Source: Methylococcaceae bacterium (GTDB lineage: Bacteria > Pseudomonadota > Gammaproteobacteria > Methylococcales > Methylomonadaceae). From it: 9,836 nt of DNA. The notes beneath the pieces were generated by a model that had not been told where the DNA came from, made no database searches, and saw only the letters and a program-made list of their open reading frames with translations. Below, in pieces: positions 1 through 6,306 of this stretch. Location of the stretch: assembly GCA_013140465.1 (NCBI GenBank), contig JABFST010000421.1:1-9836 (forward strand). Direction: 5' to 3'. The translations under genes and the position numbers were made by a program. The stretch's first letter is position 1. Every line of letters starts with the position of its first letter.

Positions 1-1
1 G

Positions 2-1951
2 TCTTATGCCGATGCCGAACAGATTGCCCTCGCCATCAACGCGCAATCACCACTAACCACAGATGTCGCCGACATTGAAGACTTTATCCGCTTTTTGGCG
101 ACCCAACAGCTGTTGCAAGCCTCAGACCCCGCCGATTGCCAACGTTTGGCCCAGCACCATCTCGCCACCCAAACAGGGTTTTGGACGTGGTTGCTACACC
201 ATTATTTATTCATGCGCTTGCCCTTGCTGCGCCCAGACCCCTACTTAAAACGTCTGCGACCGCTATTCAACCCGCTGTTCAGTCGCCAATTTGTCGGCCT
301 TATTGTTGCCGTCACACTACTAGCCGTGTACTTGCTAGGCCAACAATGGGCCGCATTTAGCCATGCCCTGCAAGTGGTGCTGACCCCGGAAGGGCTATTG
401 TCCACCGCGCTGATGCTGTCGCTGACCAAGCTGGTACATGAGCTTGGTCACGCCGTCGCCGCCAGCCATTTCGGTTGCCGTGTGCCGACTATGGGCGTGG
501 CCTTGCTGATGGGTTTACCCGTATTATGGACCGATGTCAGCGACGCGTGGCGTTTACCTAGTCGCCAGCAACGCCTGTTGATTGATGCTGCGGGCATGAT
601 CGCCGAACTTGCCCTCGCGGCTTTGGCTAGCGTGCTGTGGGTGATGTTGCCGGAGGGCGCACTGCGCAACGGCACTTATTTGCTAGCCAGCACCGCTTGG
701 GTGCTGACGCTGACTATCAACCTAAACCCGTTTATGCGTTTTGATGGCTATTACCTCTTGTCTGACGCGCTAGACATTGCCAACTTGCAAGACCGCGCGT
801 TTGCCTTGGCGCGTTGGCAACTGCGCGAATACCTGTTCCGGTTTAACGTACCCGCACCCGAACACTGGCGCAGCGGACAACGCCGCCTGTTGCTGGCTTA
901 TGCCTATGGCACATGGGGGTATCGGTTGCTGTTGTTTGCGGGCATAGCCTGGGCGGTTTACCACTTTTTTTTTAAAGCCCTCGGTTTGGGGCTGTTCGCC
1001 GTAGAAATAGGCTGGTTTATCATCCGCCCCATCGCCAAAGAAATCGCCGTCTGGCGGGTTTTGCACCAACACCTCAAAACCCCGTGGACACCGCGCTGGA
1101 GCTGGCTAATCCCCATCTCAGCCGTGGTCTTGATGTTTATCCCTTGGCATACGCAACTGATAATGCCCGGCCTATTGCGTGCCAACACCGAACAAACCTT
1201 GTACAGCCCACAAGCCGCGCAGGTTAAGCGCGTGTTAGTACAAGATGGCGATAGCGTAGAGCCAGGGCAAGTGCTGATCGAACTGGGCGCACCCGATTTG
1301 GATTTTAAACGCCAAGATGCACAGCAACGCCTAGCCGCGCTAAACGAACAACTGGCGGCGCATAGCCTAGAATTGGCCTTGGCGCGGCATAACCCGATGG
1401 CAGTGGAAGCCTTGCAATCCACCCTCGCCGAACTACAAGGCTTGGATGCCGCTGCCGCCAAACTGACCATCACCGCCACAATTGCCGGGCAGGTGCGGGA
1501 TTGGTCGGATGTCGCACTGGCAGGTGCTTGGTTGGCAAAAGATGAAGTGATCGGCATCGTCGCCAGCCACCCACAAACCGTGGTCGCGTACACCGAAGAG
1601 GCGGACTTAAATCGGCTTAAACCCGGCGCAACTGGCTATTTTTACCCCGATGGCGGCGACTTGCCCCCACTCAAAGTGCGCATAGCCGCGATAGACCGCA
1701 CCGGCACACGCCAACTGACGCTCACCGAATTGGCCTCCACCTACGGCGGTGCAGTAGCCGTGCGGGAAGACCCCGCCCACCACCTTATCCCCGAACTAGC
1801 CGTATACCGCATAACCCTAAACACCGACTATGCCGCCCCCTTAGCCCTCACCATGCGCGGCAGGCTCAGCATAACCACGCCACCGGAAAGCCTGATAGGC
1901 CGCTTAATACGCTCGGCAATCGCAGTATTGGTCAGGGAAAGCAGTTGGTAG
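2..1951 (+). CDS. M50-type membrane metalloprotease fused to HlyD-like adaptor region (5' end outside window)
   Basis: The reading frame is open back to base 2, so this is the C-terminal 649 residues of a longer protein; the TTG at 95 is not a convincing start. The first 40 or so residues resemble the end of a PqqD-like winged-helix domain. A multi-span membrane part follows, with the zinc motif HELGH (residues 146-150, bases 437-451) and the second M50 signature NPFMRFDGYY (242-251), whose Asp should be the third metal ligand. After a last hydrophobic segment (about 365-382) comes a lipoyl/biotinyl-like half motif (about 397-429, VLVQDGDSVEPGQVLIELG), a short Ala/Leu/Gln-rich coiled coil (436-486) and a beta-rich end as in HlyD adaptors. 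Such M50-lipoyl fusions are usually coded beside HlyD-type exporters, so a role in peptide or protein export is likely, but substrate and partners are not visible here. Both catalytic motifs look intact. Confidence 0.85.
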   Translation, partial: SYADAEQIALAINAQSPLTTDVADIEDFIRFLATQQLLQASDPADCQRLAQHHLATQTGFWTWLLHHYLFMRLPLLRPDPYLKRLRPLFNPLFSRQFVGLIVAVTLLAVYLLGQQWAAFSHALQVVLTPEGLLSTALMLSLTKLVHELGHAVAASHFGCRVPTMGVALLMGLPVLWTDVSDAWRLPSRQQRLLIDAAGMIAELALAALASVLWVMLPEGALRNGTYLLASTAWVLTLTINLNPFMRFDGYYLLSDALDIANLQDRAFALARWQLREYLFRFNVPAPEHWRSGQRRLLLAYAYGTWGYRLLLFAGIAWAVYHFFFKALGLGLFAVEIGWFIIRPIAKEIAVWRVLHQHLKTPWTPRWSWLIPISAVVLMFIPWHTQLIMPGLLRANTEQTLYSPQAAQVKRVLVQDGDSVEPGQVLIELGAPDLDFKRQDAQQRLAALNEQLAAHSLELALARHNPMAVEALQSTLAELQGLDAAAAKLTITATIAGQVRDWSDVALAGAWLAKDEVIGIVASHPQTVVAYTEEADLNRLKPGATGYFYPDGGDLPPLKVRIAAIDRTGTRQLTLTELASTYGGAVAVREDPAHHLIPELAVYRITLNTDYAAPLALTMRGRLSITTPPESLIGRLIRSAIAVLVRESSW

Positions 1952-1972
1952 GCTAATAGGTTGGGTTGTTAA

Positions 1973-2042
1973 GCTGAAATGGAATGATAGCCCGCCACGG
2001 GATGATTTTTTCGGGCTACTGAGTATCGCAATGTTGGCTTGC
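1973..2042 (+). repeat. Dispersed repeat, copy 1
   Basis: About 66 bases align by eye with 3487-3554 at roughly four matches in five. Shared blocks include ATAGCCCGCCA, GATG followed by a T-run, CGGGC and ACTGAGTATC. This copy contains the inverted pair TAGCCCG/CGGGCTA, so it can fold. Further right, ACTTTCACAGTCTC (about 2217-2230) and CATTGATACGCC (about 2302-2313) match the tail behind copy 2, which suggests copy 1 is an older element with extra sequence inserted. The family is not identified. Confidence 0.65.
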
Positions 2043-2126
2043 CAAAAAGCGCGTAGGGCGGTTTCACTTTGTACCCTAACGGGTCGCGCTAGAGACTGCG
2101 AAAGAATTAATGTAAGCTCGCTCATC

Positions 2127-2154
2127 GGAGTGAAAAAACATGTGTTTTCACTCC
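2127..2154. repeat. Perfect 10-bp inverted repeat
   Basis: GGAGTGAAAA (2127-2136) pairs with TTTTCACTCC (2145-2154) around the 8-base loop AACATGTG. There is no T-run directly after it on either strand, so it is not a standard rho-independent terminator. It lies inside the extra sequence of the longer repeat unit. Confidence 0.6.
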
Positions 2155-2274
2155 AGTATCAAATTAAAACAAAGGCTTACGAAAATAAAAAACGCCTTTT
2201 TGTGAGTATTTGAAATACTTTCACAGTCTCGCTAGCAAACTGCCATGCCCAATGCCGCACCGTGCCTTCGCTTT

Positions 2275-2299
2275 GGTGGATTGCTGGCGCGAATCCACC
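2275..2299. repeat. Perfect 8-bp inverted repeat near the end of the converging gene
   Basis: GGTGGATT (2275-2282) pairs with AATCCACC (2292-2299) around a 9-base loop. It lies 23 bases beyond the stop codon of the minus-strand gene at 2322-2924, so it could stabilise or end that transcript, but it lacks a T-run. Confidence 0.5.
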
Positions 2300-2321
2300 T
2301 GACATTGATACGCCTTACGCG

Positions 2322-2924
2322 TTATTTTAAACCCTGCAACATGAAAGGCTTGCCTAAACATGCTTGTATTTGTTTGGCGTCAACACAAGCATCTTCTGCT
2401 TGGGTTTTATAAAATCCAGCTAATTTTCGTAAACACTGGTCACTTTTTACCGCGTTCTGATAAGCCTCAGCTTGCAATTTGGCTAGGCAGGAAGGATTTT
2501 TAACGGCAAGTGCAAACCCTACCTCATAAGTTTGCGCAAGGTGCTGGTCTGTATCATGAGGAAAATACTGATTGCGGATTGAACACGGACGTTTATTGGG
2601 GGCATCATTAATCCCCGCATTGACGACTGCCCGCCAATGCGAATCACCTGCCATAATATAGGCATAAGCGTCCCAAGAATATGCAATGGCAAGGTCATAA
2701 GATTGGTTAGCTTGCTGGTAATCCTGCCGCTGATAAGCGCGGTCTGCTTCGGCGATTAGCCCACTGGCAATACGGTGGTCTGCTGGGGTTAATTGGCTGC
2801 GGCGATGGTCTATTGTGTTGAGGATAGTGGCGGTATGGGTAGACATAACTGCCGTTTCGGAAAAGCACAGCGGACTGAGTGCCAACAACACTATGCCGAT
2901 TTTTAAGCAGATGGGATGAGCCAT
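2322..2924 (-). CDS. Secreted protein of unknown function with TPR-like segment
   Basis: A 200-residue protein. Its N-terminus has Lys8, a hydrophobic core (about residues 9-19) and a polar turn near LCFSETA, fitting a Sec signal peptide cut by signal peptidase I at about residue 22. The cysteine at 20 is not in a good lipobox, so a lipoprotein is less likely. The part around residues 55-100 (AYQRQDYQQANQSYDLAIAY) reads like one TPR-type helical hairpin. Five cysteines lie in the mature part, which fits disulphides in the periplasm. The start is backed by AAAGGG (2932-2937) seven bases upstream. The start codon overlaps the stop of the ORF before it as TAATG, so the two were probably translated together. 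I do not recognise the family, and no function can be given. Confidence 0.7.
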   Translation of the reverse strand: MAHPICLKIGIVLLALSPLCFSETAVMSTHTATILNTIDHRRSQLTPADHRIASGLIAEADRAYQRQDYQQANQSYDLAIAYSWDAYAYIMAGDSHWRAVVNAGINDAPNKRPCSIRNQYFPHDTDQHLAQTYEVGFALAVKNPSCLAKLQAEAYQNAVKSDQCLRKLAGFYKTQAEDACVDAKQIQACLGKPFMLQGLK

Positions 2925-3176
2925 TATTTTGCCCTTTCTGGTTTGCCTTTTACAATGAGCTTTCCTACCGCTTTCCCGTCTGGTGTACGATGGCTAATCA
3001 ATGCTTCGTGAACTAGTCAACGTTACCCGAGATGAAGACGCGCTAGCTCGTGCTTGCAACCAACCATCTGTACCTACTTTATTAACGTACATAATTTTGT
3101 TTTTCAACCAAGTATCAATATCATGCCTACTCATATCGACGATTTGACCTGTCGAAGGAATTCTGCCCGTTGCCAT
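2924..3176 (-). pseudogene. Short ORF apparently broken by a one-base frameshift
   Basis: An ATG at 3176 with a good GGAG site six bases upstream opens a 60-codon frame (MATGRIPSTGQIVDMSRHD...) that stops at 2994. The next frame then carries LVHEALISHRTPDGKAV... to its last residues KGKPERAK and a TAA at 2924-2926 that overlaps the next gene's ATG as TAATG. The second frame has no start of its own and is closed upstream by a TGA near 3020. Removing one base at about 3015-3025 would join both parts into one protein of about 80 residues ending at a normal operon junction. This looks like a decayed gene or a sequencing error. The family is not recognised. The intact alternative is that only the 60-residue ORF is real. 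Confidence 0.45.
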
Positions 3177-3273
3177 TACCCACTCCCATGATTATTTGCT
3201 GCCTAAGGCGGAAGTATGTTGCCTACATCTCAGGGAGTCAATATACAGTCGGCAAATCAAGAAGGGTACATTT

Positions 3274-3339
3274 CATGCGGCGCAATAGGCAAAGAGGTCT
3301 AACATGCGGTGTAATACGCTCCGCTATTGCACCCTACGG
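3274..3339. repeat. Imperfect direct repeat with inverted half
   Basis: CATGCGGCGCAATAGGC (3274-3290) recurs imperfectly as CATGCGGTGTAATACGC (3303-3319), 13 of 17 bases matching. GCAATAG (3282-3288) is mirrored by CTATTGC (3324-3330), allowing a stem across the unit. It resembles the short GC-rich intergenic palindromes common in many bacterial genomes, but I cannot name the family. Confidence 0.45.
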
Positions 3340-3398
3340 CCTAAAGACGAAGCCAAAAGTGCAGTGACAAGAGCAAATTTGGGAGCTTTTTATAGCGC

Positions 3399-3465
3399 GT
3401 TGCCATCAAAGGCAACCTAACCAACGATAGGTTGTATCGGATAGCCGAAATGTCCGGCATCGATA
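3399..3465. repeat. Cluster of three short adjoining hairpins
   Basis: GTTGCC/GGCAAC (3399-3404 and 3411-3416), AACCTA/TAGGTT (3414-3419 and 3428-3433) and TATCG/CGATA (3435-3439 and 3461-3465, with inner GCCG/CGGC at 3444-3447 and 3455-3458) follow one another almost without gaps. The first two share bases, so they exclude each other when folded. The cluster ends 21 bases before repeat copy 2. Confidence 0.4.
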
Positions 3466-3486
3466 AAGCTTTGCCAGATCTACACG

Positions 3487-3554
3487 ACTGAGATGGAAAA
3501 TAGCCCGCCATTTGATGTTTTTTTCGGGCAACTGAGTATCTCAGTGCCGCTTGC
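3487..3554 (+). repeat. Dispersed repeat, copy 2
   Basis: This aligns with 1973-2042 in the same orientation. Behind it come AGAGA-TGG-TCTCT (a small hairpin), GGAGAG/CTCTCC (3564-3569 and 3593-3598), then ACTTTTACAGTCTC (about 3609-3622) and CATTGATATGCC (about 3631-3642), which match the tail of copy 1. The whole compact unit is therefore about 3487-3644, against about 1973-2317 for copy 1. Together the two copies bracket the unknown minus-strand genes. Confidence 0.65.
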
Positions 3555-3712
3555 GGTTGATTTGGAGAGATGGTCTCTACGGCTTGCTAAAACCTCTCCC
3601 ACATGAATACTTTTACAGTCTCTAACGCTACATTGATATGCCTATGGGTTGATGGATTTTAACCTGACATAACTTGGTTTTATGGACAGGAACCTGAGTC
3701 TAGCATTTCGTG

Positions 3713-3718
3713 TAAAAT
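3713..3718 (+). promoter_or_regulatory. Possible -10 element for lipB
   Basis: TAAAAT lies 32 bases before the lipB start and is one base from the sigma-70 consensus. No good -35 hexamer is seen at the right distance, so this is only a candidate. Confidence 0.3.
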
Positions 3719-3750
3719 AGCAATACCCCATAAGCCCGTTTATTCTGCCA

Positions 3751-4356
3751 ATGCCCCTCATCCGACAGCTAGGTTTACAAGACTATGCGCCTGTATGGCG
3801 GCAAATGCAGGCATTTACCCAAAACCGCAACGCCACGAGTGCTGATGAACTGTGGGTGGTGGAACATCATCCGGTCTACACGCTGGGCTTAAACGGCAAA
3901 CCCGAACATTTGCTCAATATCGGCGCCATCCCCGTCGTCAATACCGATAGGGGTGGGCAAGTCACTTATCATGCGCCCGGGCAAGCGGTGGTTTACACTT
4001 TGCTGGACATAAAACGCTTGCAGATCAATATCCGCGAACTGGTGTCGCTGTTGGAGAATGCGATGATTAGCAGCTTGGCTAGCTATGGTATTATGGCTGT
4101 TGCCAGGGCAGATGCGCCGGGGGTTTATGTGGATGGCCAGAAAATTGGCTCGATCGGCTTACGCATTAAAAACAATTGCAGTTATCATGGCTTAAGCCTA
4201 AACAACAACATGGACTTAAGCCCGTTCAGCGGCATTAACCCGTGCGGCTACTCTGACCTAAAAGTGACCCAACTCTCCGCTTTAGGTGTTACCATCAGCA
4301 CGACCCAACTGGCAAGCTCCGTTATCACCGCTATCACTACGGCACTCCGACAATGA
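3751..4356 (+). CDS. lipB: Octanoyl-ACP:protein N-octanoyltransferase (lipoate biosynthesis)
   Basis: LipB moves the octanoyl group from octanoyl-ACP to the lipoyl-domain lysine of proteins such as pyruvate and 2-oxoglutarate dehydrogenases and glycine cleavage H protein, in the cytoplasm. The 201-residue product has the usual length. It shows the family signature [12 protein letters not shown] (residues 68-78), the active-site lysine in [10 protein letters not shown] (Lys131) and the catalytic cysteine in NPCGY (Cys165). The N-terminus [13 protein letters not shown] aligns with the start of known LipB proteins, which supports this ATG although no clear ribosome site precedes it. The stop codon overlaps the lipA start by four bases (ATGA), so the two are coupled. 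Confidence 0.95.
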   Translation: MPLIRQLGLQDYAPVWRQMQAFTQNRNATSADELWVVEHHPVYTLGLNGKPEHLLNIGAIPVVNTDRGGQVTYHAPGQAVVYTLLDIKRLQINIRELVSLLENAMISSLASYGIMAVARADAPGVYVDGQKIGSIGLRIKNNCSYHGLSLNNNMDLSPFSGINPCGYSDLKVTQLSALGVTISTTQLASSVITAITTALRQ

Positions 4357-5309
4357 CACTACAAGCCCCATCCCGCTCCACGCCCGAATCGCACCAGCGC
4401 AGCGCCGAAAAATTGGCACGCATCCCCATTAAAGTGGAAGTCTCTGACACGGTGTTGCGCAAACCGGATTGGATACGCGTTAAACTGACCCACAACAACG
4501 ACGTGGCTAAAATCAAATCGCTGTTGCGTGAGCATCAATTGCACACGGTGTGCGAAGAAGCCGCCTGCCCCAACCTGAATGAGTGTTTCCAACACGGCAC
4601 GGCCACGTTCATGATTATGGGTGACTTATGCACGCGCCGCTGCCCGTTTTGTGATGTCGCACACGGCAAACCGTTACCGCTAGACAGCAACGAACCCAAA
4701 CACCTCGCCGATGCGATTCTGGCGATGGCGTTAAAATATGTGGTGATTACGTCTGTAGACCGGGATGATTTGCGTGATGGTGGCGCCGGGCATTTTGCCG
4801 CGTGTATTAAATTGATCCGCCAGCAAACGCCAAACACTAAGATTGAGATTTTAGTGCCGGATTTTCGTGGACGCATGGACAAAGCCATCGCCATACTGGC
4901 TGAACAGCCGTGTGACGTGTTCAACCATAACTTGGAAACCGTGCCGCGTTTGTACAAACAAGTGCGTCCGGGGGCCGATTACCACGAGTCATTAACCTTG
5001 CTGAGAAAATTTGGTCTTGCCCAAGCGCAAGTGCCGACTAAATCTGGGCTGATGTTAGGTGTGGGTGAAGAACCCGAAGAAGTAGAACAAGTGATGAAAG
5101 ATTTGCTGGAACACGGCTGTTCGATGCTGACGCTGGGGCAATACTTACAACCCACTAAAGCACATTTGCCCGTTAAGGATTATGTGACTCCCCAACAATT
5201 TGATGATTATGGCGCACTGGCAAGGCAACTGGGCTTTAAGCAAGTTGCCAGTGCGCCGATGGTGAGATCTTCATACCATGCTGACATTCAGGCCAAGACG
5301 GTGATTTGA
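4353..5309 (+). CDS. lipA: Lipoyl synthase, radical SAM enzyme
   Basis: LipA inserts two sulfur atoms into the octanoyl chain placed by LipB, giving the lipoyl cofactor. The 318-residue protein carries the auxiliary cluster motif C67-X4-C72-X5-C78 ([12 protein letters not shown]) and the radical SAM motif C93-X3-C97-X2-C100 (CTRRCPFC). The C-terminal RSSYHA (305-310) supplies the conserved serine that is the unusual fourth ligand of the auxiliary cluster. All key residues are present. The gene starts inside the end of lipB, and the standard lipB-lipA order implies one transcript. The gene meets minus-strand genes head-on at its 3' end. Confidence 0.97.
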   Translation: MTLQAPSRSTPESHQRSAEKLARIPIKVEVSDTVLRKPDWIRVKLTHNNDVAKIKSLLREHQLHTVCEEAACPNLNECFQHGTATFMIMGDLCTRRCPFCDVAHGKPLPLDSNEPKHLADAILAMALKYVVITSVDRDDLRDGGAGHFAACIKLIRQQTPNTKIEILVPDFRGRMDKAIAILAEQPCDVFNHNLETVPRLYKQVRPGADYHESLTLLRKFGLAQAQVPTKSGLMLGVGEEPEEVEQVMKDLLEHGCSMLTLGQYLQPTKAHLPVKDYVTPQQFDDYGALARQLGFKQVASAPMVRSSYHADIQAKTVI

Positions 5310-5336
5310 AGACACGCCTTAGGGGCGGACATCACC
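5300..5336. terminator. Possible stem-loop across the end of lipA
   Basis: GGTGAT (5300-5305) pairs with ATCACC (5331-5336), with a CGCC/GGCG stem inside (about 5315-5328). It spans the lipA stop codon. No T-run follows on either strand, so it is a weak terminator candidate at a convergent gene junction. Confidence 0.25.
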
Positions 5337-5435
5337 ATTAGAAAAATAAGTGAACAACATCGGTAAAAACACCATTATTGAATAAAACACCCCCAAAACT
5401 GCGACAACTTTCATCATCATATACACTTTATCCAC
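5319..5435 (-). CDS. Candidate small single-span membrane protein
   Basis: A GTG at 5435 preceded by AAGGGGG, five bases away, opens a 38-residue frame (MDKVYMMMKVVAVLGVFYSI...) ending SNGDVRP. Residues 8-30 are hydrophobic enough for one membrane span, and the tail is polar. An ATG in frame at 5450 would add five residues but has no ribosome site. It lies last in the minus-strand run after the TOPRIM gene. Small membrane proteins do act as effectors in some defence systems, but nothing in the sequence proves that role here. A chance ORF is possible. Confidence 0.35.
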   Translation of the reverse strand: MDKVYMMMKVVAVLGVFYSIMVFLPMLFTYFSNGDVRP

Positions 5436-5461
5436 AACAACCCCCTTCATTATTTTAATTG

Positions 5462-5566
5462 TTAAATGCCATCCTTCTCAGCCAATATATCGCTTTTGCC
5501 ATAAATGGCAAACGCGTTGGCGAATTTAGGCAGGATTTTTTTTAGGTATTTGAAGGGTTTAAGCAC
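5462..5566 (-). CDS. Candidate small basic peptide or gene remnant
   Basis: The frame reads VLKPFKYLKKILPKFANAF... to a TAA at 5462-5464, 34 residues from a GTG with no good ribosome site. It is rich in Lys and hydrophobic residues, like an amphipathic helix. A second frame just upstream (5559-5645, QKNTVDELAKADVFVVVAL...) runs up to it and overlaps its start by eight bases, so the two could be halves of one frameshifted gene. It ends 26 bases before the start of the next small ORF. Weak evidence; it may not be expressed. Confidence 0.2.
   Translation of the reverse strand: MLKPFKYLKKILPKFANAFAIYGKSDILAEKDGI
5495..5512. repeat. 18-base palindrome
   Basis: TTTGCCAT (5495-5502) and ATGGCAAA (5505-5512) are perfect inverted repeats around AA. 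The short spacing suits a dimeric protein-binding site better than an RNA hairpin. No obvious gene start lies close enough to assign it as an operator. Confidence 0.35.
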
Positions 5567-5669
5567 CAGATAGGTTCAAGCCATAAAGTGCAACAACGAC
5601 GAAAACATCCGCTTTGGCAAGTTCATCCACAGTATTTTTTTGCACTAATGAGTTGAATGTAAGTATTTA

Positions 5670-6302
5670 TTACTGAAATAATTGGGTCAGCCAGTCAGCA
5701 AAAATTTTGGCGAGTGCATTATCGGGATTTAATGTTCTTGTTGTTATAGCTTGACCTAATGGCATTCCTGGCTCATGTTGCCAAGCTAAAAAAGTATGGA
5801 TAACGGCTTTGGTTTTATGGGCATCGATAAAGGTTGTGACATCATTTGCTTTTGCTTCATTTACACATTTTTCGGCAAAACCCACTCCAATTGGGTGGGC
5901 TAACTGGCTACAGAAATCTTCAAGCATCCCATCTATTTGATTATTTGGCATCAGCCAAACCCCAACCTTTGGAAGCCCGTTAGTAGAAGGAATAATCGTT
6001 CCTGTTAGTCCTGGTGCATCTTGAATAGCAGTTATGCCACTTTTTTGTAACCTATCCTTAACAGCTTGCCATTTTGCAATTAAAGCTGGGTTGTCGGCAT
6101 CAATAACGATGCCGATGGTTTCAATTTGTTCTGGCGTGGCTAGTAATGCCGTTAGCCTTTTTAAGGCTAATTCGTCAGAACCACATTCATACAAACCAAA
6201 GGTTTCAGGGATTTTGTAATGTTTGCAGAGGGCTGAAATAACGTGACAATCATTTATGCCTTCTGTAAGCAAGACTTTTGAGCCTTTATATTTAAAACTC
6301 AT
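5670..6302 (-). CDS. TOPRIM-domain protein, DUF3226 type, partner of the OLD-like ATPase
   Basis: A 210-residue protein resembling DUF3226, a TOPRIM-fold family. The fold's acidic residues are visible: the glutamate in LLTEGINDCHV (Glu14) and the DxD in IGIVIDAD (Asp68, Asp70), followed by the family-typical region LPKVGVWLMPNNQIDGMLEDF (about residues 110-130). In OLD-type proteins the TOPRIM domain is a metal-dependent nuclease; here it is a separate chain. I chose the ATG at 6302, which has AGGTAGG just before it and lies four bases after the ATPase stop. The earlier in-frame ATG at 6323 lacks a ribosome site and would overlap the ATPase gene by 17 bases. Tight spacing implies a complex with the ATPase. 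PARIS AriB is a similar partner but belongs to DUF4435, so this is related in layout, not the same system. Confidence 0.8.
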   Translation of the reverse strand: MSFKYKGSKVLLTEGINDCHVISALCKHYKIPETFGLYECGSDELALKRLTALLATPEQIETIGIVIDADNPALIAKWQAVKDRLQKSGITAIQDAPGLTGTIIPSTNGLPKVGVWLMPNNQIDGMLEDFCSQLAHPIGVGFAEKCVNEAKANDVTTFIDAHKTKAVIHTFLAWQHEPGMPLGQAITTRTLNPDNALAKIFADWLTQLFQ

Positions 6303-6306
6303 AAGC

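Larger units (their letters stand above)
1952..2321. other. Gene-free stretch, repeat-derived, hairpin-rich
   Basis: No credible gene is seen in these 370 bases. They hold the first copy of a dispersed repeat (1973-2042), a 10-bp hairpin (2127-2154), an AAAGGC/GCCTTT stem followed by five T (about 2171-2202) that could act as a weak plus-strand terminator for the protease gene, a near-perfect palindrome AGTATTT-G-AAATACT (2205-2219), a tail sequence related to one near 3605-3644, and an 8-bp hairpin (2275-2299). The stretch begins straight after the protease stop codon and ends at the stop codon of the converging gene. Confidence 0.6.
3177..3750. other. Gene-free stretch upstream of lipB with repeats and hairpins
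   Basis: These 574 bases hold no convincing gene. In order there are a pair of imperfect repeats with an inverted partner (3274-3339), three neighbouring short hairpins (3399-3465), copy 2 of the dispersed repeat (3487-3554) with its tail to about 3644, and the probable lipB promoter region. The open frame starting at 3170 on the plus strand runs through the repeats, has unusual composition, and was not accepted as a gene. Confidence 0.55.
5310..5669. other. Stretch between lipA and the TOPRIM gene with only small ORFs
   Basis: No standard-size gene is present in these 360 AT-rich bases. The minus strand, downstream of the TOPRIM gene, holds three short frames: 5559-5645 (28 residues from a GTG), 5462-5566 (34 residues) and 5319-5435 (38 residues). 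An 18-base palindrome lies at 5495-5512. Either these are small accessory genes of the ATPase-TOPRIM module or the remains of a decayed gene. Confidence 0.4.

Noticed and set aside
958..1593. Long 211-codon frame on the minus strand
   Set aside because: It lies wholly inside the protease gene, has composition typical of an antisense shadow frame (Ser/Cys/Ala-rich) and no protein family features.
2031..2213. 60-codon plus-strand frame after the protease gene
   Set aside because: It crosses the repeat and two hairpins, and its sequence looks random.
3170..3367. 65-codon plus-strand frame
   Set aside because: It runs through intergenic repeats, lacks a ribosome site and has no recognisable features.
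3399..3644. Integron attC-like site
   Set aside because: The hairpins lack a matched pair of the 7-base core sites, and no integron integrase is seen.
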